DNA from: Saprospiraceae bacterium
GTDB taxonomy: Bacteria > Bacteroidota > Bacteroidia > Chitinophagales > Saprospiraceae
Length of the DNA stretch: 64,000 bases
Direction of reading: 5' to 3'
Assembly: GCA_016715465.1 (NCBI GenBank)
Contig: JADKAA010000029.1
Coordinates: forward strand, 2,914,001-2,978,000
Each line of letters begins with the position of its first letter. Positions within the stretch are counted from its first letter, which is position 1. The notes under the pieces are model-generated. The model did not search any database and had not been told where the DNA came from. It was given only the letters and a program-made list of their open reading frames with translations. This document shows, piece after piece, positions 1 through 8,431 of this stretch. A program made the position numbers and the translations under genes.

Positions 1-638
1 AATAGGTCGGCTTCGAGCTGTTCAAACTCATGCCTTCCATAGACCTTTGAGAATTTTCCATTTTCCAGCAGGCAGATCTCATCGCAGACGCGGAGCAGCG
101 GGTCGATGATGTGGGAGGAAATAAAAATGGTTTTTTCTTTTTTGTGGAGCACATCGATGACCACTTCCAGCATTTTGTTGCTTTCTAGGTCAAGACCGTT
201 GAAGGGTTCATCGAGGAGGTAGATGTCCTTGTCTTTTTTTAACATGGCCATCAAGGCCAGTTTCTTTTTCATGCCGGTAGAATAAGTTTCGATGAGATCA
301 TCAAGGGGCAGGCTGAACGCTTGCTGCAATGAGCCTTCCTGGTAATTTTTATTGCTGGACAAAAAGATGTCGAGGTATTCCCGGCCTGTGAGGTAGGGAT
401 AAAAATAATTGATGGTTTCCAGAAAATTTACAAATGACCGGCCCATTTGATGTCCATTGTATTTCAGGCTTCCCCCGGCGGGTTTTTTAATGCCGGCAAG
501 CACATTGAACAAAGTGGTTTTTCCGGCACCATTCAAGCCCACAATGCCATACACCTTTCCCTTTGAAAATGTATGACTGAGATTGTCGATCACCAAATGA
601 CTGCTATACAATACCGATAAGTTCTCAAGTTCAATCAT
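1..638 (-). CDS. ABC transporter ATP-binding protein (partial, runs off left edge)
   Basis: This is the ATPase subunit of an ABC transporter, cut by the window edge after about 212 codons. Reading the minus strand from the ATG at 638 gives a typical nucleotide-binding domain: Walker A GLNGAGKTT (residues 34-42), signature STGMKKKLAL (about 120-129), Walker B DIYLLDEP (about 138-145) and the H-loop His at about 176. The signature has TG in place of the usual GG, as in several CcmA/NatA-like exporters. Its start overlaps the end of the upstream membrane gene by 8 nt, so the two are very probably co-translated as ATPase and permease. The substrate cannot be told from the sequence. Confidence 0.9.
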   Translation of the reverse strand, partial: MIELENLSVLYSSHLVIDNLSHTFSKGKVYGIVGLNGAGKTTLFNVLAGIKKPAGGSLKYNGHQMGRSFVNFLETINYFYPYLTGREYLDIFLSSNKNYQEGSLQQAFSLPLDDLIETYSTGMKKKLALMAMLKKDKDIYLLDEPFNGLDLESNKMLEVVIDVLHKKEKTIFISSHIIDPLLRVCDEICLLENGKFSKVYGRHEFEQLEADL

Positions 639-1593
639 GGTCAAAGTAAGGTTTTAAATTGGTCAATGCCCGCCGGTAATTATACAAGCCAAAGACCAGG
701 GGCAGGAAAAAAAATACAGGTAGCGCCGCCAGCAATGACACCATGGCGGTGATGTTGCTGTTTTTTAAACCGGGGTAAACCGGGATGTAAAATGCATATT
801 TGGTGGTGATGCCGTAAAAGAGCAATGCCAGCTGAGCAGCAATAAACATGGCATTTATAAAAACATAATCGGGATTACAAAGGGTATTTACGGTAAGAAT
901 TGGCAAATACAACAAAACGCAGATCCCCAGGTGAGTTTTTAGTTTTTTATGTAAAAAATCCTGTTCCGAATGTTGGCCCTCCCGTAGCAAATCCAGGCTT
1001 TCATTTTCATCATAAAATGTTACCATCAGTGTCGTAAGAAACCAAAGTAAGATCAGGGGCAGGATCTTAAACCAGGAGCTCAGAAGTGCTGCCGTGTAAA
1101 GGGCCATAAAAGGATAGTACATTTTTCTCAGGCCACTTTTCCACTCAAAAAGAGCGGAGGGTATCCATCGGGTGACAGTACTTCTGGTCTCATGCCGGAG
1201 CGATGGTAAATGGTGTGGAAGAAGTACACAAACAGCGATTGCCGGAAGCCAGTAAAAAAGTCTGCCTGATCCGATACCGCACAGTAAAAAGGGGAGCATA
1301 AGTGCAAAATATTCCAGGCCAATTAAATACGTTGAATGATCCAGGTGGGTGTGCATAAAATCCAGGTCTTTTCGAGAGGTATGCACTGCGATGGTGGCCA
1401 TGCACCACAAAGCCACTAAGGCCATGGTGTATTGCGAATGCTGATGCAGGAAGTGGGAAACAACCAGTAAAAATATAAGTCCAAAAGCACCAAAGACCGC
1501 ATAAGTCCCCAACGCATAGGCCAAACGACCCGCCTGCCTGTACCTTAGCATGAGTAATGAACGGCCTGATGCATATAAAATGTCAAACATCAA
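631..1593 (-). CDS. polytopic membrane protein, probable ABC exporter permease
   Basis: A 320-residue protein dominated by hydrophobic segments (roughly eight to ten membrane spans), with no soluble domain I recognise. It overlaps the following ATPase gene by 8 nt and the preceding gene by 4 nt, so translational coupling is likely. The permease role is inferred only from this coupling and the membrane topology. No family motif or catalytic residue is visible. It belongs to the minus-strand operon that begins with bshA. Confidence 0.65.
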   Translation of the reverse strand: MMFDILYASGRSLLMLRYRQAGRLAYALGTYAVFGAFGLIFLLVVSHFLHQHSQYTMALVALWCMATIAVHTSRKDLDFMHTHLDHSTYLIGLEYFALMLPFLLCGIGSGRLFYWLPAIAVCVLLPHHLPSLRHETRSTVTRWIPSALFEWKSGLRKMYYPFMALYTAALLSSWFKILPLILLWFLTTLMVTFYDENESLDLLREGQHSEQDFLHKKLKTHLGICVLLYLPILTVNTLCNPDYVFINAMFIAAQLALLFYGITTKYAFYIPVYPGLKNSNITAMVSLLAALPVFFFLPLVFGLYNYRRALTNLKPYFDHD

Positions 1594-2204
1594 AAATACC
1601 GGGCCTTCGCCATTTTAAAAAACCGGAACAAGAGGAGTATGCTTCCCATACAGAAAATAATTTCTGCCAGAAGCATTGAAATTTCGTGATAACGATATAA
1701 AAACGGTTCAATGTAGAAAATATCCATTAAGTAAATTGAAAAAGCAGTAGCGAAGCAAATTACGGTGATCAGTGTTGATCTTTGGTCACTTTCAATGGTT
1801 AGGTTTTTTTCTATTTTGGAGTGAAGCCATTTATATAATCTATTGGCCGTATCCATTCGTATCAGCTGTACCACAATCTGGTTGGCAGCCTCCATTTCAC
1901 CCAGATTATAGTGGGCGGCGGCTTTTTTAAAAAGCAGGGTCAAAAAAATGTCATCACCATTATGTGTATATACATTTTCCTCAACCACCATTTCGATGAC
2001 GGCATCTACCTGATAAAGGAATCGCTCATACCTGCCAATTTCAAACAAGGCAATGGCATTGTCTATGCGTATTTCTTTCCTTTCTTCATAATCAAGTAAC
2101 GGATTGTCTTTGATGTACTGGTCAAAAAATGCAAGCCGTTCCCGAAAGTCCAGGGCGTAATAGCGTAGATAAAGATCACTTACGTTGCGTTGCCTGTCTG
2201 CCAT
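1590..2204 (-). CDS. hypothetical protein with TPR-like helices and two C-terminal membrane segments
   Basis: I chose the ATG at 2204 (protein starts MADRQRN, 204 aa) because the longer reading from 2264 would run inside the upstream cyclase gene, which ends at 2218. The first 140 or so residues are helical and resemble tetratricopeptide-type repeats (for example the AAAHYNLGEMEAANQ stretch). The last 60 hold two hydrophobic segments and end in a short basic tail. It sits between a metabolic gene pair and an ABC exporter in one operon, with a 4-nt overlap into the membrane permease gene, so it may be an exporter accessory protein. No named family is recognised. Confidence 0.6.
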   Translation of the reverse strand: MADRQRNVSDLYLRYYALDFRERLAFFDQYIKDNPLLDYEERKEIRIDNAIALFEIGRYERFLYQVDAVIEMVVEENVYTHNGDDIFLTLLFKKAAAHYNLGEMEAANQIVVQLIRMDTANRLYKWLHSKIEKNLTIESDQRSTLITVICFATAFSIYLMDIFYIEPFLYRYHEISMLLAEIIFCMGSILLLFRFFKMAKARYF

Positions 2205-2217
2205 TTGGTACGCGTTT

Positions 2218-2967
2218 TCAAGACAAATATAATAAGATCCTGGAAGGTGCAGCGTCCAGATCAAAAGGGGGTATTTGGATCGATGTTACATAGGTTCCAT
2301 CTTTCACATCGTTGGGCACATATACAAGTTCGGATATGGTCCTGTCTTTGTTGAGGGTTTCCGGATAATTCCAAAAGGCTTTATGCCCTTCGAGCCTGCC
2401 ACCGTCCTCTTCCCTGTCGACAGAAGGGAGGTCGGTCATGAGGTGGTTGATACCGGCCTCATTGATGGCCCTGATGGCCGATGCGGTAAAATAAGGAGGA
2501 TTACTGCCCGAATACACACGTGATTTTTTGTCTGTTTCATTGGGCATGGTCCGCACGATGAGGGCATCTTCTCCCTGAAGGGATGCCAGTAAGGGGGAAA
2601 TAAGTTCTTCAGTGATGCAGCGGTCATTGTTGTCCAGTCTTTGCGGGTAAATGCTCACGAGCCTGGCCACAAAAAATGTTTCTTTAAGGACCTCATGGAT
2701 GCTAACCCTTTCCGTGCTGATATGCCCAACACATTCCGTATGGGTGCCGTTTCCATGCGGGTTAATGGCAACGTTGTAAAAATTCACCGGACTGCCTTTG
2801 AGGGTGTCGCCGATAAAATCGCCACTTTTTAAAGGGGTAGCTTCAAACAGGGGGGCATAAAAACAATTGGGTCCCTGTTGCCCATGCACCAGCGGAATGG
2901 AAAGGTCAACTACCTGAGTTGTGTCAAAGTTAAACTGGCCTGCGCGGTGTGAGATCTGAACCCTCAT
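2218..2967 (-). CDS. cyclase family protein (kynurenine formamidase-like metal hydrolase)
   Basis: A 249-aa member of the cyclase / kynurenine formamidase family (PF04199 type). The family metal-binding signature HxGTHxDxPxH appears in a variant form around residues 71-82: H71, G74-T75-H76, and a Glu/Cys pair followed by H82. The Asp normally found two residues after the second His is Glu here (E78). Family members hydrolyse N-formylkynurenine or related cyclic amide/ester substrates in the cytoplasm; the substrate here is unknown. It lies 3 nt downstream of an SDR gene in the bshA operon, which suggests a shared small-molecule pathway, but that is inference. Confidence 0.85.
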   Translation of the reverse strand: MRVQISHRAGQFNFDTTQVVDLSIPLVHGQQGPNCFYAPLFEATPLKSGDFIGDTLKGSPVNFYNVAINPHGNGTHTECVGHISTERVSIHEVLKETFFVARLVSIYPQRLDNNDRCITEELISPLLASLQGEDALIVRTMPNETDKKSRVYSGSNPPYFTASAIRAINEAGINHLMTDLPSVDREEDGGRLEGHKAFWNYPETLNKDRTISELVYVPNDVKDGTYVTSIQIPPFDLDAAPSRILLYLS

Positions 2968-2970
2968 GGC

Positions 2971-3849
2971 TTAACTCTTGCTTTTTCGCATGGCGTCCAG
3001 CATGTCCCACATCTGGTCCGGAATATTAAGGTAGCCGTTGAATGAGCCGGCACCCATCAGCCACTCTCCTCCGTCGATGGTGATGTCTGCGCCATTGATG
3101 TAGGCGGCGTAGTCGCTCATGAGGTAGGCACAGAGGTTGGCCAGTTCCTGGTGCTCACCCACCCGCTTGAGGGGTATCTTTTTAGCCGGATCTACCAGGT
3201 CTTTCAGGCTTTCCGGTATGAGTCTCTGCCATGCGCCTTCAGTGGGAAATGGTCCCGGAGAAACGGCGTTGACGCGGATGCCGTATTTGGAACCCCACTC
3301 TACCGCAAGGGAGCGCGTGAGGGCCATGACACCGGCTTTGGCACAGGCGCTGGGCACGGTGAAGGCTGTTCCTGTAAACGCATAAGTGGTGGTGATGTTG
3401 AGGATGTTTCCTTTGATGTTTTCAGCGATCCAGTATTTACCTACGGTCAGGGTGTAGTTTATGGAGCCCTGAAGTACAATGCCGATGACGCTTTCGAAGG
3501 CACGGTGTGACAGTCTTTCAGTTGGGCTTACAAAATTTCCGGCGGCATTGTTGAGCAGGACGTCCACCCTGCCAAAAGTATCTACGGCTTGTTTCAGTGT
3601 GTTTTCCACGTCTTCTATTTTTCGCACGTCTCCCGCCACCGCAAGCACTTTTCCTCCGGTTGCTTTGCTGATTTCATCGGCTGTGTCATGTAATACATTG
3701 TCTCTCCGTCCGGTGATGACGATGTTGGCACCCAGGCTTGACAGGTAAGTTGCGATTGATTTGCCAAGACCGGTACCTCCACCGGTGATCAGCACCGTTT
3801 TGTCTTTGAAACTATGGGGTGGAAGCATGGAAGTGAGGTGTGTGTACAT
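2971..3849 (-). CDS. SDR family oxidoreductase, 2,4-dienoyl-CoA reductase-like
   Basis: A 292-aa short-chain dehydrogenase with the N-terminal Rossmann motif TGGGTGLG (residues 22-29), the NNAAGN motif near residue 100 and an SACAKAG segment where classical SDRs have YxxxK. Keeping the Lys but not the Tyr, with the GPFPTEGAW and GADITIDGGEW segments, matches the peroxisomal/bacterial 2,4-dienoyl-CoA reductase subfamily, which removes double bases in unsaturated fatty acyl-CoA during beta-oxidation using NADPH. Its ATG overlaps the bshA stop codon by one base, so it is translationally coupled to bshA. The link to fatty-acid oxidation is by family only. Confidence 0.85.
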   Translation of the reverse strand: MYTHLTSMLPPHSFKDKTVLITGGGTGLGKSIATYLSSLGANIVITGRRDNVLHDTADEISKATGGKVLAVAGDVRKIEDVENTLKQAVDTFGRVDVLLNNAAGNFVSPTERLSHRAFESVIGIVLQGSINYTLTVGKYWIAENIKGNILNITTTYAFTGTAFTVPSACAKAGVMALTRSLAVEWGSKYGIRVNAVSPGPFPTEGAWQRLIPESLKDLVDPAKKIPLKRVGEHQELANLCAYLMSDYAAYINGADITIDGGEWLMGAGSFNGYLNIPDQMWDMLDAMRKSKS

Positions 3850-4979
3850 TATTTGTTTTCGTTTAAGATTTTTTGGTAAAACTGTTCATAATGAGGCAAT
3901 ATTACGTCAATATGAAATCTTTTTGCCTGGGCCAGGGCATTTTTTCGAAATTGGCTTAGCAGATGCTCATCCTGGAGCAATTGAATGGTTTTTTCAGCCA
4001 TGGTATCAATATCTCCTACCTCGCACATATATCCGGTATTGCCATCGATGTTGATTTCTGGTATACCACCGGCATTAGACGAAATAACCGGCACTTCACA
4101 GGCCATGGCTTCCAGCGCAGCCAAACCAAAACTTTCATTGGCGGAAGGCAGAAGGAAGACATCCGCGATGGCTAATAATTCTTCAATCGCGTCCTGTTTA
4201 CCCAGGAAACGCACATCGTCGCAAATGTTTAATTCCCGGCACAGGTCTTCCAGGGGCTTGCGTTCCGGTCCATCGCCGATGAGCATGAGTTTACTCGGTA
4301 TGGCCTTGTGTACGCGTTCAAAAATGTGGATGACGTCGTCCACCCTTTTCACTTTTCTGAAATTGGAGGTGTGCACCAGGATTTTTTCATGGTTGGGGGC
4401 TACAGCTTTTTTGAAGTGGTCCTTGTCGGTCTTTCTAAACCGGTCGAAATCGATAAAATTGTGAATGACCTCGATGTCTTTAGAGATGTTGAAATTGGAA
4501 TAGGTTTCTTCGCGGAGCTGATGAGAAACGGCGGTAACACCATCCGAATTGTTGATGCTGAATTCAACCACAGGTTTGAAGGAAGCATCTGTGCCGGTAA
4601 GGGTAATATCCGTGCCGTGCAGCGTGGTAATGATTGGCAGGTTGATGCCCTTGGTCTTTAGAATTTGTTTGGCCATATAGGCTACGGCAGCATGGGGAAT
4701 GGCATAGTGCACATGCAACAAGTCAATTTTTTCATAAAGCACCGCATCCACGATTTTGCTGGCCAAAGCTGTCTCATAGGGCGTATATTCAAAAAGCGGA
4801 TACTCCATGGTACTTACCTCATGAAAATACACGTTTGTATTGAATGCACTCAACCGGGGTGGTTTGCGGTAGGTTATGAAGTGTATTTGATGGTCTTTTT
4901 TAGCCAGACCCAGGCCCAATTCGGTGGCTACCACACCACTACCCCCGTAAGTGGGGTAACATACCATACCAATGTTCAT
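3849..4979 (-). CDS. bshA: N-acetyl-alpha-D-glucosaminyl L-malate synthase BshA
   Basis: A GT4-family glycosyltransferase of 376 aa, the usual BshA length. It transfers GlcNAc from UDP-GlcNAc to L-malate, the first step of bacillithiol synthesis. The N-terminus MNIGMVCYPTYGGSGVVATE, the HYAIPHA segment (about residues 96-102) and the C-terminal donor-binding stretch SANESFGLAALEAMAC followed by SSNAGGIPE are characteristic. It is first in a minus-strand operon whose following genes are coupled by overlaps or gaps of a few bases. Bacillithiol is the main low-molecular-weight thiol in many Bacteroidota, so its presence fits the phylum. bshB and bshC are not in this window. Confidence 0.95.
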   Translation of the reverse strand: MNIGMVCYPTYGGSGVVATELGLGLAKKDHQIHFITYRKPPRLSAFNTNVYFHEVSTMEYPLFEYTPYETALASKIVDAVLYEKIDLLHVHYAIPHAAVAYMAKQILKTKGINLPIITTLHGTDITLTGTDASFKPVVEFSINNSDGVTAVSHQLREETYSNFNISKDIEVIHNFIDFDRFRKTDKDHFKKAVAPNHEKILVHTSNFRKVKRVDDVIHIFERVHKAIPSKLMLIGDGPERKPLEDLCRELNICDDVRFLGKQDAIEELLAIADVFLLPSANESFGLAALEAMACEVPVISSNAGGIPEINIDGNTGYMCEVGDIDTMAEKTIQLLQDEHLLSQFRKNALAQAKRFHIDVILPHYEQFYQKILNENK

Positions 4980-5161
4980 AAAAACCAGTTTAATGCCAAT
5001 AATTCCACAATATATGTTCTATTTGTAAAATCAGGGGTAATCAAAGCCAAATGAATACAACTTACCCCACAAACACCATGATTGTGATTTAAACTTTAAA
5101 CAAAACAGGACATGATTTGTTATGACATCATTCAAAATAGTTATAATTCACCTTTAGTTTA

Positions 5162-6046
5162 ATGGCCGTCTATTCCATCAATGATATAGAGAAGTTGTCA
5201 GGAGTAAAAGCCCATACCATCAGAATTTGGGAAAAGCGGTACAACATCCTGCCAAACCGCAGGACGGATACGAATATACGCTATTACCTGGAAGACGATC
5301 TTGAACTGATCTTAAATCTGGCCCATCTCAATAAGAAGGGCACAAAGATTTCAAAACTGGCAAATATGTCGGCTGATGAGATCAAGCAAAAAGTTGCGGG
5401 GTCCTGTGAGGTGGATGTCATCTTTGAGAACCAGATCGACGGGCTCATGCTTTCTATGTTTGAGTTAAATGAATTTAAATTCATTAAAATTCTAAACCAC
5501 CACATCCGTGAGATAGGGTTTGAACAAACCATGGATGAGATCATTTACCCGTTGCTCGACAAGCTGAGTGTGATGTGGATAGCAGGTTCGGTAAAGGGAG
5601 TGCATGAAAACTTCATCAATAACATCATCCGGAGAAAGTTATCGGTGGAGATAGATAAGCTCGAATTTAACCCCAGTGAACAGGCACCCCGGTTTCTGAT
5701 TTACCTGCCTGAGTATGAAGCCCACGAATTGAGTCTTTTGTTTGTATTTTACCTGCTGAAAAAACAAGGAGCCAGCATTCTTTACCTGGGCACACAAATT
5801 AGTCTGGTGGATGTAAAGGATGCCGTTGAAGTATTTAAGCCGGACTATATCTTTACCCTATTTAATGATAGTTTTTCTGAGGCGCCACTTCAGCCATATC
5901 TTGAAGAACTCAAGCAGGTAAGCAATGGCACGCACATTGTCATATCCGGCTACCAGACCGTACAACAGAAGTTTTCTCTCCCAGAAAATGTGGACATCAT
6001 ACATGGACTGGAGGACATAAAAAAATACACCCTTTCTCACGTTTAA
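5162..6046 (+). CDS. MerR-family regulator with degenerate cobalamin-binding domain
   Basis: A 294-aa regulator with a MerR winged helix (residues 1-75; MAVYSINDIEKLSGV, then HTIRIWEKRY), a helical domain (about 85-160) and a Rossmann-like B12-binding fold (about 165-294). This is the CarH/LitR architecture, in which adenosylcobalamin gives light sensing. The CarH signature W-x9-E-H is W139...E149-N150 here, and the DxHxxG cobalamin motif is E176-x-H178-x-x-S181. So the lower-ligand His is kept but its surroundings are altered. It is transcribed divergently from bshA and followed by DAHP synthase. No carotenoid genes are in the window. The true effector is unknown. Confidence 0.85.
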   Translation: MAVYSINDIEKLSGVKAHTIRIWEKRYNILPNRRTDTNIRYYLEDDLELILNLAHLNKKGTKISKLANMSADEIKQKVAGSCEVDVIFENQIDGLMLSMFELNEFKFIKILNHHIREIGFEQTMDEIIYPLLDKLSVMWIAGSVKGVHENFINNIIRRKLSVEIDKLEFNPSEQAPRFLIYLPEYEAHELSLLFVFYLLKKQGASILYLGTQISLVDVKDAVEVFKPDYIFTLFNDSFSEAPLQPYLEELKQVSNGTHIVISGYQTVQQKFSLPENVDIIHGLEDIKKYTLSHV

Positions 6047-6287
6047 TGCGGTTTTCTCAAAGATAAATGTAGCACAATTCAAAGTCGATTTTTCAGGAGA
6101 CTTTCCTCTGTATCCCATTTTATTTATATGGCAAACCTAAAGGTGAGCAATGGTGTCCATTTGAAAGGGGATGTGAAGTTATTTGCCGAAGAAGATTAGA
6201 CTTTGGCCCATTTGGTTAAAAATGTCAGTAACATCAAAAGGGTATATAAAAATTGATTTATTTGCTGTAGAATTACACAACAAAAGG

Positions 6288-7361
6288 ATGACAACGATTT
6301 TTGAAAATATAAAACGCCCTCTGCTCATTGCAGGTCCATGCAGTGCTGAAACTGAGGTACAGGTGTTGGAGACGGCAACCAGGCTGTCCAATACCGGAAA
6401 GATTGATCTTTTCAGGGCCGGCATATGGAAGCCAAGAACCAGACCTGGCAGCTTTGAAGGCATTGGTGCCAGGGGCTTACCCTGGTTGCAAAGGGTTAAG
6501 GAAGAAACCGGCTTGCCGGTATGTACCGAAGTGGCCAATGCCTCTCATGTAGAAATGTGTCTGGAGTTTGGCATCGATGTGCTTTGGATTGGAGCGCGCA
6601 CTACTGTAAATCCATTTACCGTACAAGAAATCGCAGATGCATTGAAGGGAATTGACATACCCATCATGATCAAAAATCCCATCAATCCTGACCTGGCATT
6701 GTGGCTGGGTGGAGTTGAGCGTTTGCGCAATGTAGGATTGAAACAAATTGCAGCCATTCACCGGGGTTTTTCATTTTCCGGCGAAAAGATATTTCGCAAT
6801 CGGCCCCAGTGGCAAATAGCCATTGACTTCAGGCAGGAAATGCCCGATGTTGCCATGATCAACGACCCATCCCACATTTGCGGGCGCAGGGATTTATTGC
6901 TTTCGGTAGCCCAAAAAGCCATGGACCTGAATTATGATGGCCTCATGTTGGAATCTCACATTTCTCCGGATGAAGCATGGAGCGATGCCGCCCAACAAAT
7001 AACCCCCGAAGTGTACGGCGAACTTATTGAAGCTCTTGTGTTGAGGAAAGAAACCTTTGACAACCCACAGGTATTGACGGTATTCGAACAACTCAGAAAG
7101 CAGATCGACCTCATCGATGATGAGATGATTCACATCCTTGCGTCGAGGATGAAAATATCACGCGAGATCGGCCAGTATAAAAAAGACAACAACGTCACCA
7201 TTTTACAAAACAGCCGTTGGAAGGAAATATTGGATAAATTTCTTTTGAAAGGCAGCCAGCACGAGTTGAGCGAAGAGTTTGTTACCCGATTCATCAAAGC
7301 CATTCACGATGAAAGCATTTCACAACAGGAAAAGGTTATGGGGGATGACAGGGTGATCTGA
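6288..7361 (+). CDS. bifunctional DAHP synthase / chorismate mutase
   Basis: Catalyses the first step of the shikimate pathway (PEP + erythrose-4-phosphate) and, in its C-terminal domain, chorismate to prephenate. I start at the ATG at 6288 (MTTIFENIKRPLL) because the upstream 35 codons show no family similarity; this gives 357 aa. The N-terminal type I-beta DAHP synthase domain has IAGPCSAET, GARTTVNPF, KNPINPDL and DPSHICGRRD. The last 90 residues form an AroQ-type chorismate mutase helix bundle (LRKQIDLIDDEMI, SRMKISREIGQYK). This fusion order is typical of Bacteroidota. A hairpin followed by a T-run at 7462 probably ends the transcript. Confidence 0.93.
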   Translation: MTTIFENIKRPLLIAGPCSAETEVQVLETATRLSNTGKIDLFRAGIWKPRTRPGSFEGIGARGLPWLQRVKEETGLPVCTEVANASHVEMCLEFGIDVLWIGARTTVNPFTVQEIADALKGIDIPIMIKNPINPDLALWLGGVERLRNVGLKQIAAIHRGFSFSGEKIFRNRPQWQIAIDFRQEMPDVAMINDPSHICGRRDLLLSVAQKAMDLNYDGLMLESHISPDEAWSDAAQQITPEVYGELIEALVLRKETFDNPQVLTVFEQLRKQIDLIDDEMIHILASRMKISREIGQYKKDNNVTILQNSRWKEILDKFLLKGSQHELSEEFVTRFIKAIHDESISQQEKVMGDDRVI

Positions 7362-7369
7362 TGATTTGG

Positions 7370-7396
7370 CCTGTCTGACTGGCGTCAGCCAGGCAG
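7370..7396 (+). repeat. REP-like palindromic repeat, family 2, copy a
   Basis: An imperfect palindrome starting CCTGTCTGAC and ending CAGCCAGGCAG. Related copies occur at 34493-34520, 34733-34760 and 34786-34812 (same strand) and at 34687-34709 and 42976-43001 (opposite strand). Spread over more than 35 kb and always between genes, they behave like a REP-type repeat. Confidence 0.6.
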
Positions 7397-7461
7397 ATGG
7401 TACGTCCCGCACTGTGTGCGAGACTAGATGGTTCGCTCCGCTAGATGTTCAAAATTAATTT

Positions 7462-7487
7462 AAGGCTGACTACGTCAAGCCTTTTTT
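7462..7487 (+). terminator. probable rho-independent terminator after DAHP synthase
   Basis: A stem AAGGCTGAC pairs with GTC-A-AGCCTT (one bulged A) around a TAC loop and is followed by a run of six T. It lies 100 bp beyond the stop codon of the DAHP synthase-chorismate mutase gene. Confidence 0.6.
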
Positions 7488-7833
7488 AATTTGGCTTAAT
7501 CACCTCAGCGGATTCAGCGGAAACGACCACTTTGAAGGGATGAGGCATCAATTTATTAGGACCAAATCAAAATGAAGGGTTTTGTTTCTGCGTAATCAGC
7601 GGGAAATTATAGCACGAACTATCTCATTCCATTTGAAAAATATTATAATTTTTATCAGAGCCTAAAATAAGTGAGCCTTTTTAATCCCAATTTTGTTCTC
7701 ATTTTATTTTGAGACGTGCATTCATCTTGCGCCTAATGGGTTACTTTCAGTGGAAGTAGAATTGAATATTGATTAGCTTTGCATTTTATGGATACAGAAG
7801 ATTATTTAAAAAAAAGGAAGTGGTCATTTAAGT

Positions 7834-8428
7834 ATGGTATATAAATTCAACAATTTCATTCCGGTGGTTCACGAATCATCTTTTGTGCATCCGCAGGCTG
7901 CGGTGACGGGCAATGTCATCATAGGCAGGGATGTGTATATCGGTCCGGGAGCTGCGATTCGCGGGGACTGGGGACAGATCATCATTGGGGATGGCTGCAA
8001 TGTGCAGGAGAATTGTACCATACATGTTCCCGGGGGTCACGGTGATATTGGAGGAAAATGCACACATTGGTCATGGGGCCATTATCCATGGAGCCAGGAT
8101 CGGACGCAATGTGATGGTGGGTATGAACAGCGTCATCATGGACGATGTGGTCGTCGGAGAAAACAGCATTGTAGGTGCACTTACCTTTATCAAAGCAGGA
8201 GAGGTGATTCCTGCGCGCAGCCTGGTGGTGGGAAATCCGTCGCGCATTGTCAAAGAGGTTTCAGAAGACATGATGGCATGGAAGACCAAGGGCACCAAAT
8301 TGTATCAGACACTGCCTCATGAATGTCATGAAGGGCTCGAGGCTTGTGAACCACTACGCGAAATCGAAAAAGACAGACCGGCTCAGGAAGTCATGTATGA
8401 AACCTGGCTAAAGATCAACAAGGGATAG
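7834..8428 (+). CDS. paaY: PaaY-like hexapeptide-repeat protein (gamma-carbonic-anhydrase fold), frameshifted as sequenced
   Basis: A left-handed beta-helix protein of about 197 aa, related to PaaY, a thioesterase/gamma-carbonic-anhydrase-like protein tied to phenylacetate catabolism. Frame 1 gives the N-terminus (VHPQAAVTGNVIIGRDVYIG, then RGDWG), and the next frame gives the rest (ENAHIGHGAIIHG, GMNSVIMDD, then EPLREIE near the end, all PaaY-like). The switch falls near 8025-8037, at a GGGGG run (8032-8036). Removing one G, or restoring two bases just upstream, yields one continuous protein. No stop or other damage is seen, so a sequencing indel is likely. The next gene, on the opposite strand, is an acyl-CoA ligase. 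Confidence 0.8.
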
Positions 8429-8431
8429 AAA

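Larger units (their letters stand above)
7362..7833. other. intergenic region with one palindromic repeat copy and a terminator
   Basis: A 470-bp gap without a convincing gene. It holds one copy of the CCTGTCTGACTGG-type palindromic repeat (7370-7396), a probable terminator (7462-7487) and an AT-rich stretch. A TAGCTTTG box at 7774-7781 matches the Bacteroidota -7 consensus TAnnTTTG and could drive the following hexapeptide-protein gene. No -33 TTTG is found at the right spacing. Confidence 0.5.

Noticed and set aside
6128..6199. A 23-codon micro-ORF (MANLKVSNGVHLKGD...) before the DAHP synthase gene
   Set aside because: No ribosome binding site, promoter or homologue can be shown; it may be chance.
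7788..7844. An 18-codon micro-ORF just downstream of a TAGCTTTG box
   Set aside because: Too short to support, and it overlaps the start of the hexapeptide protein gene.
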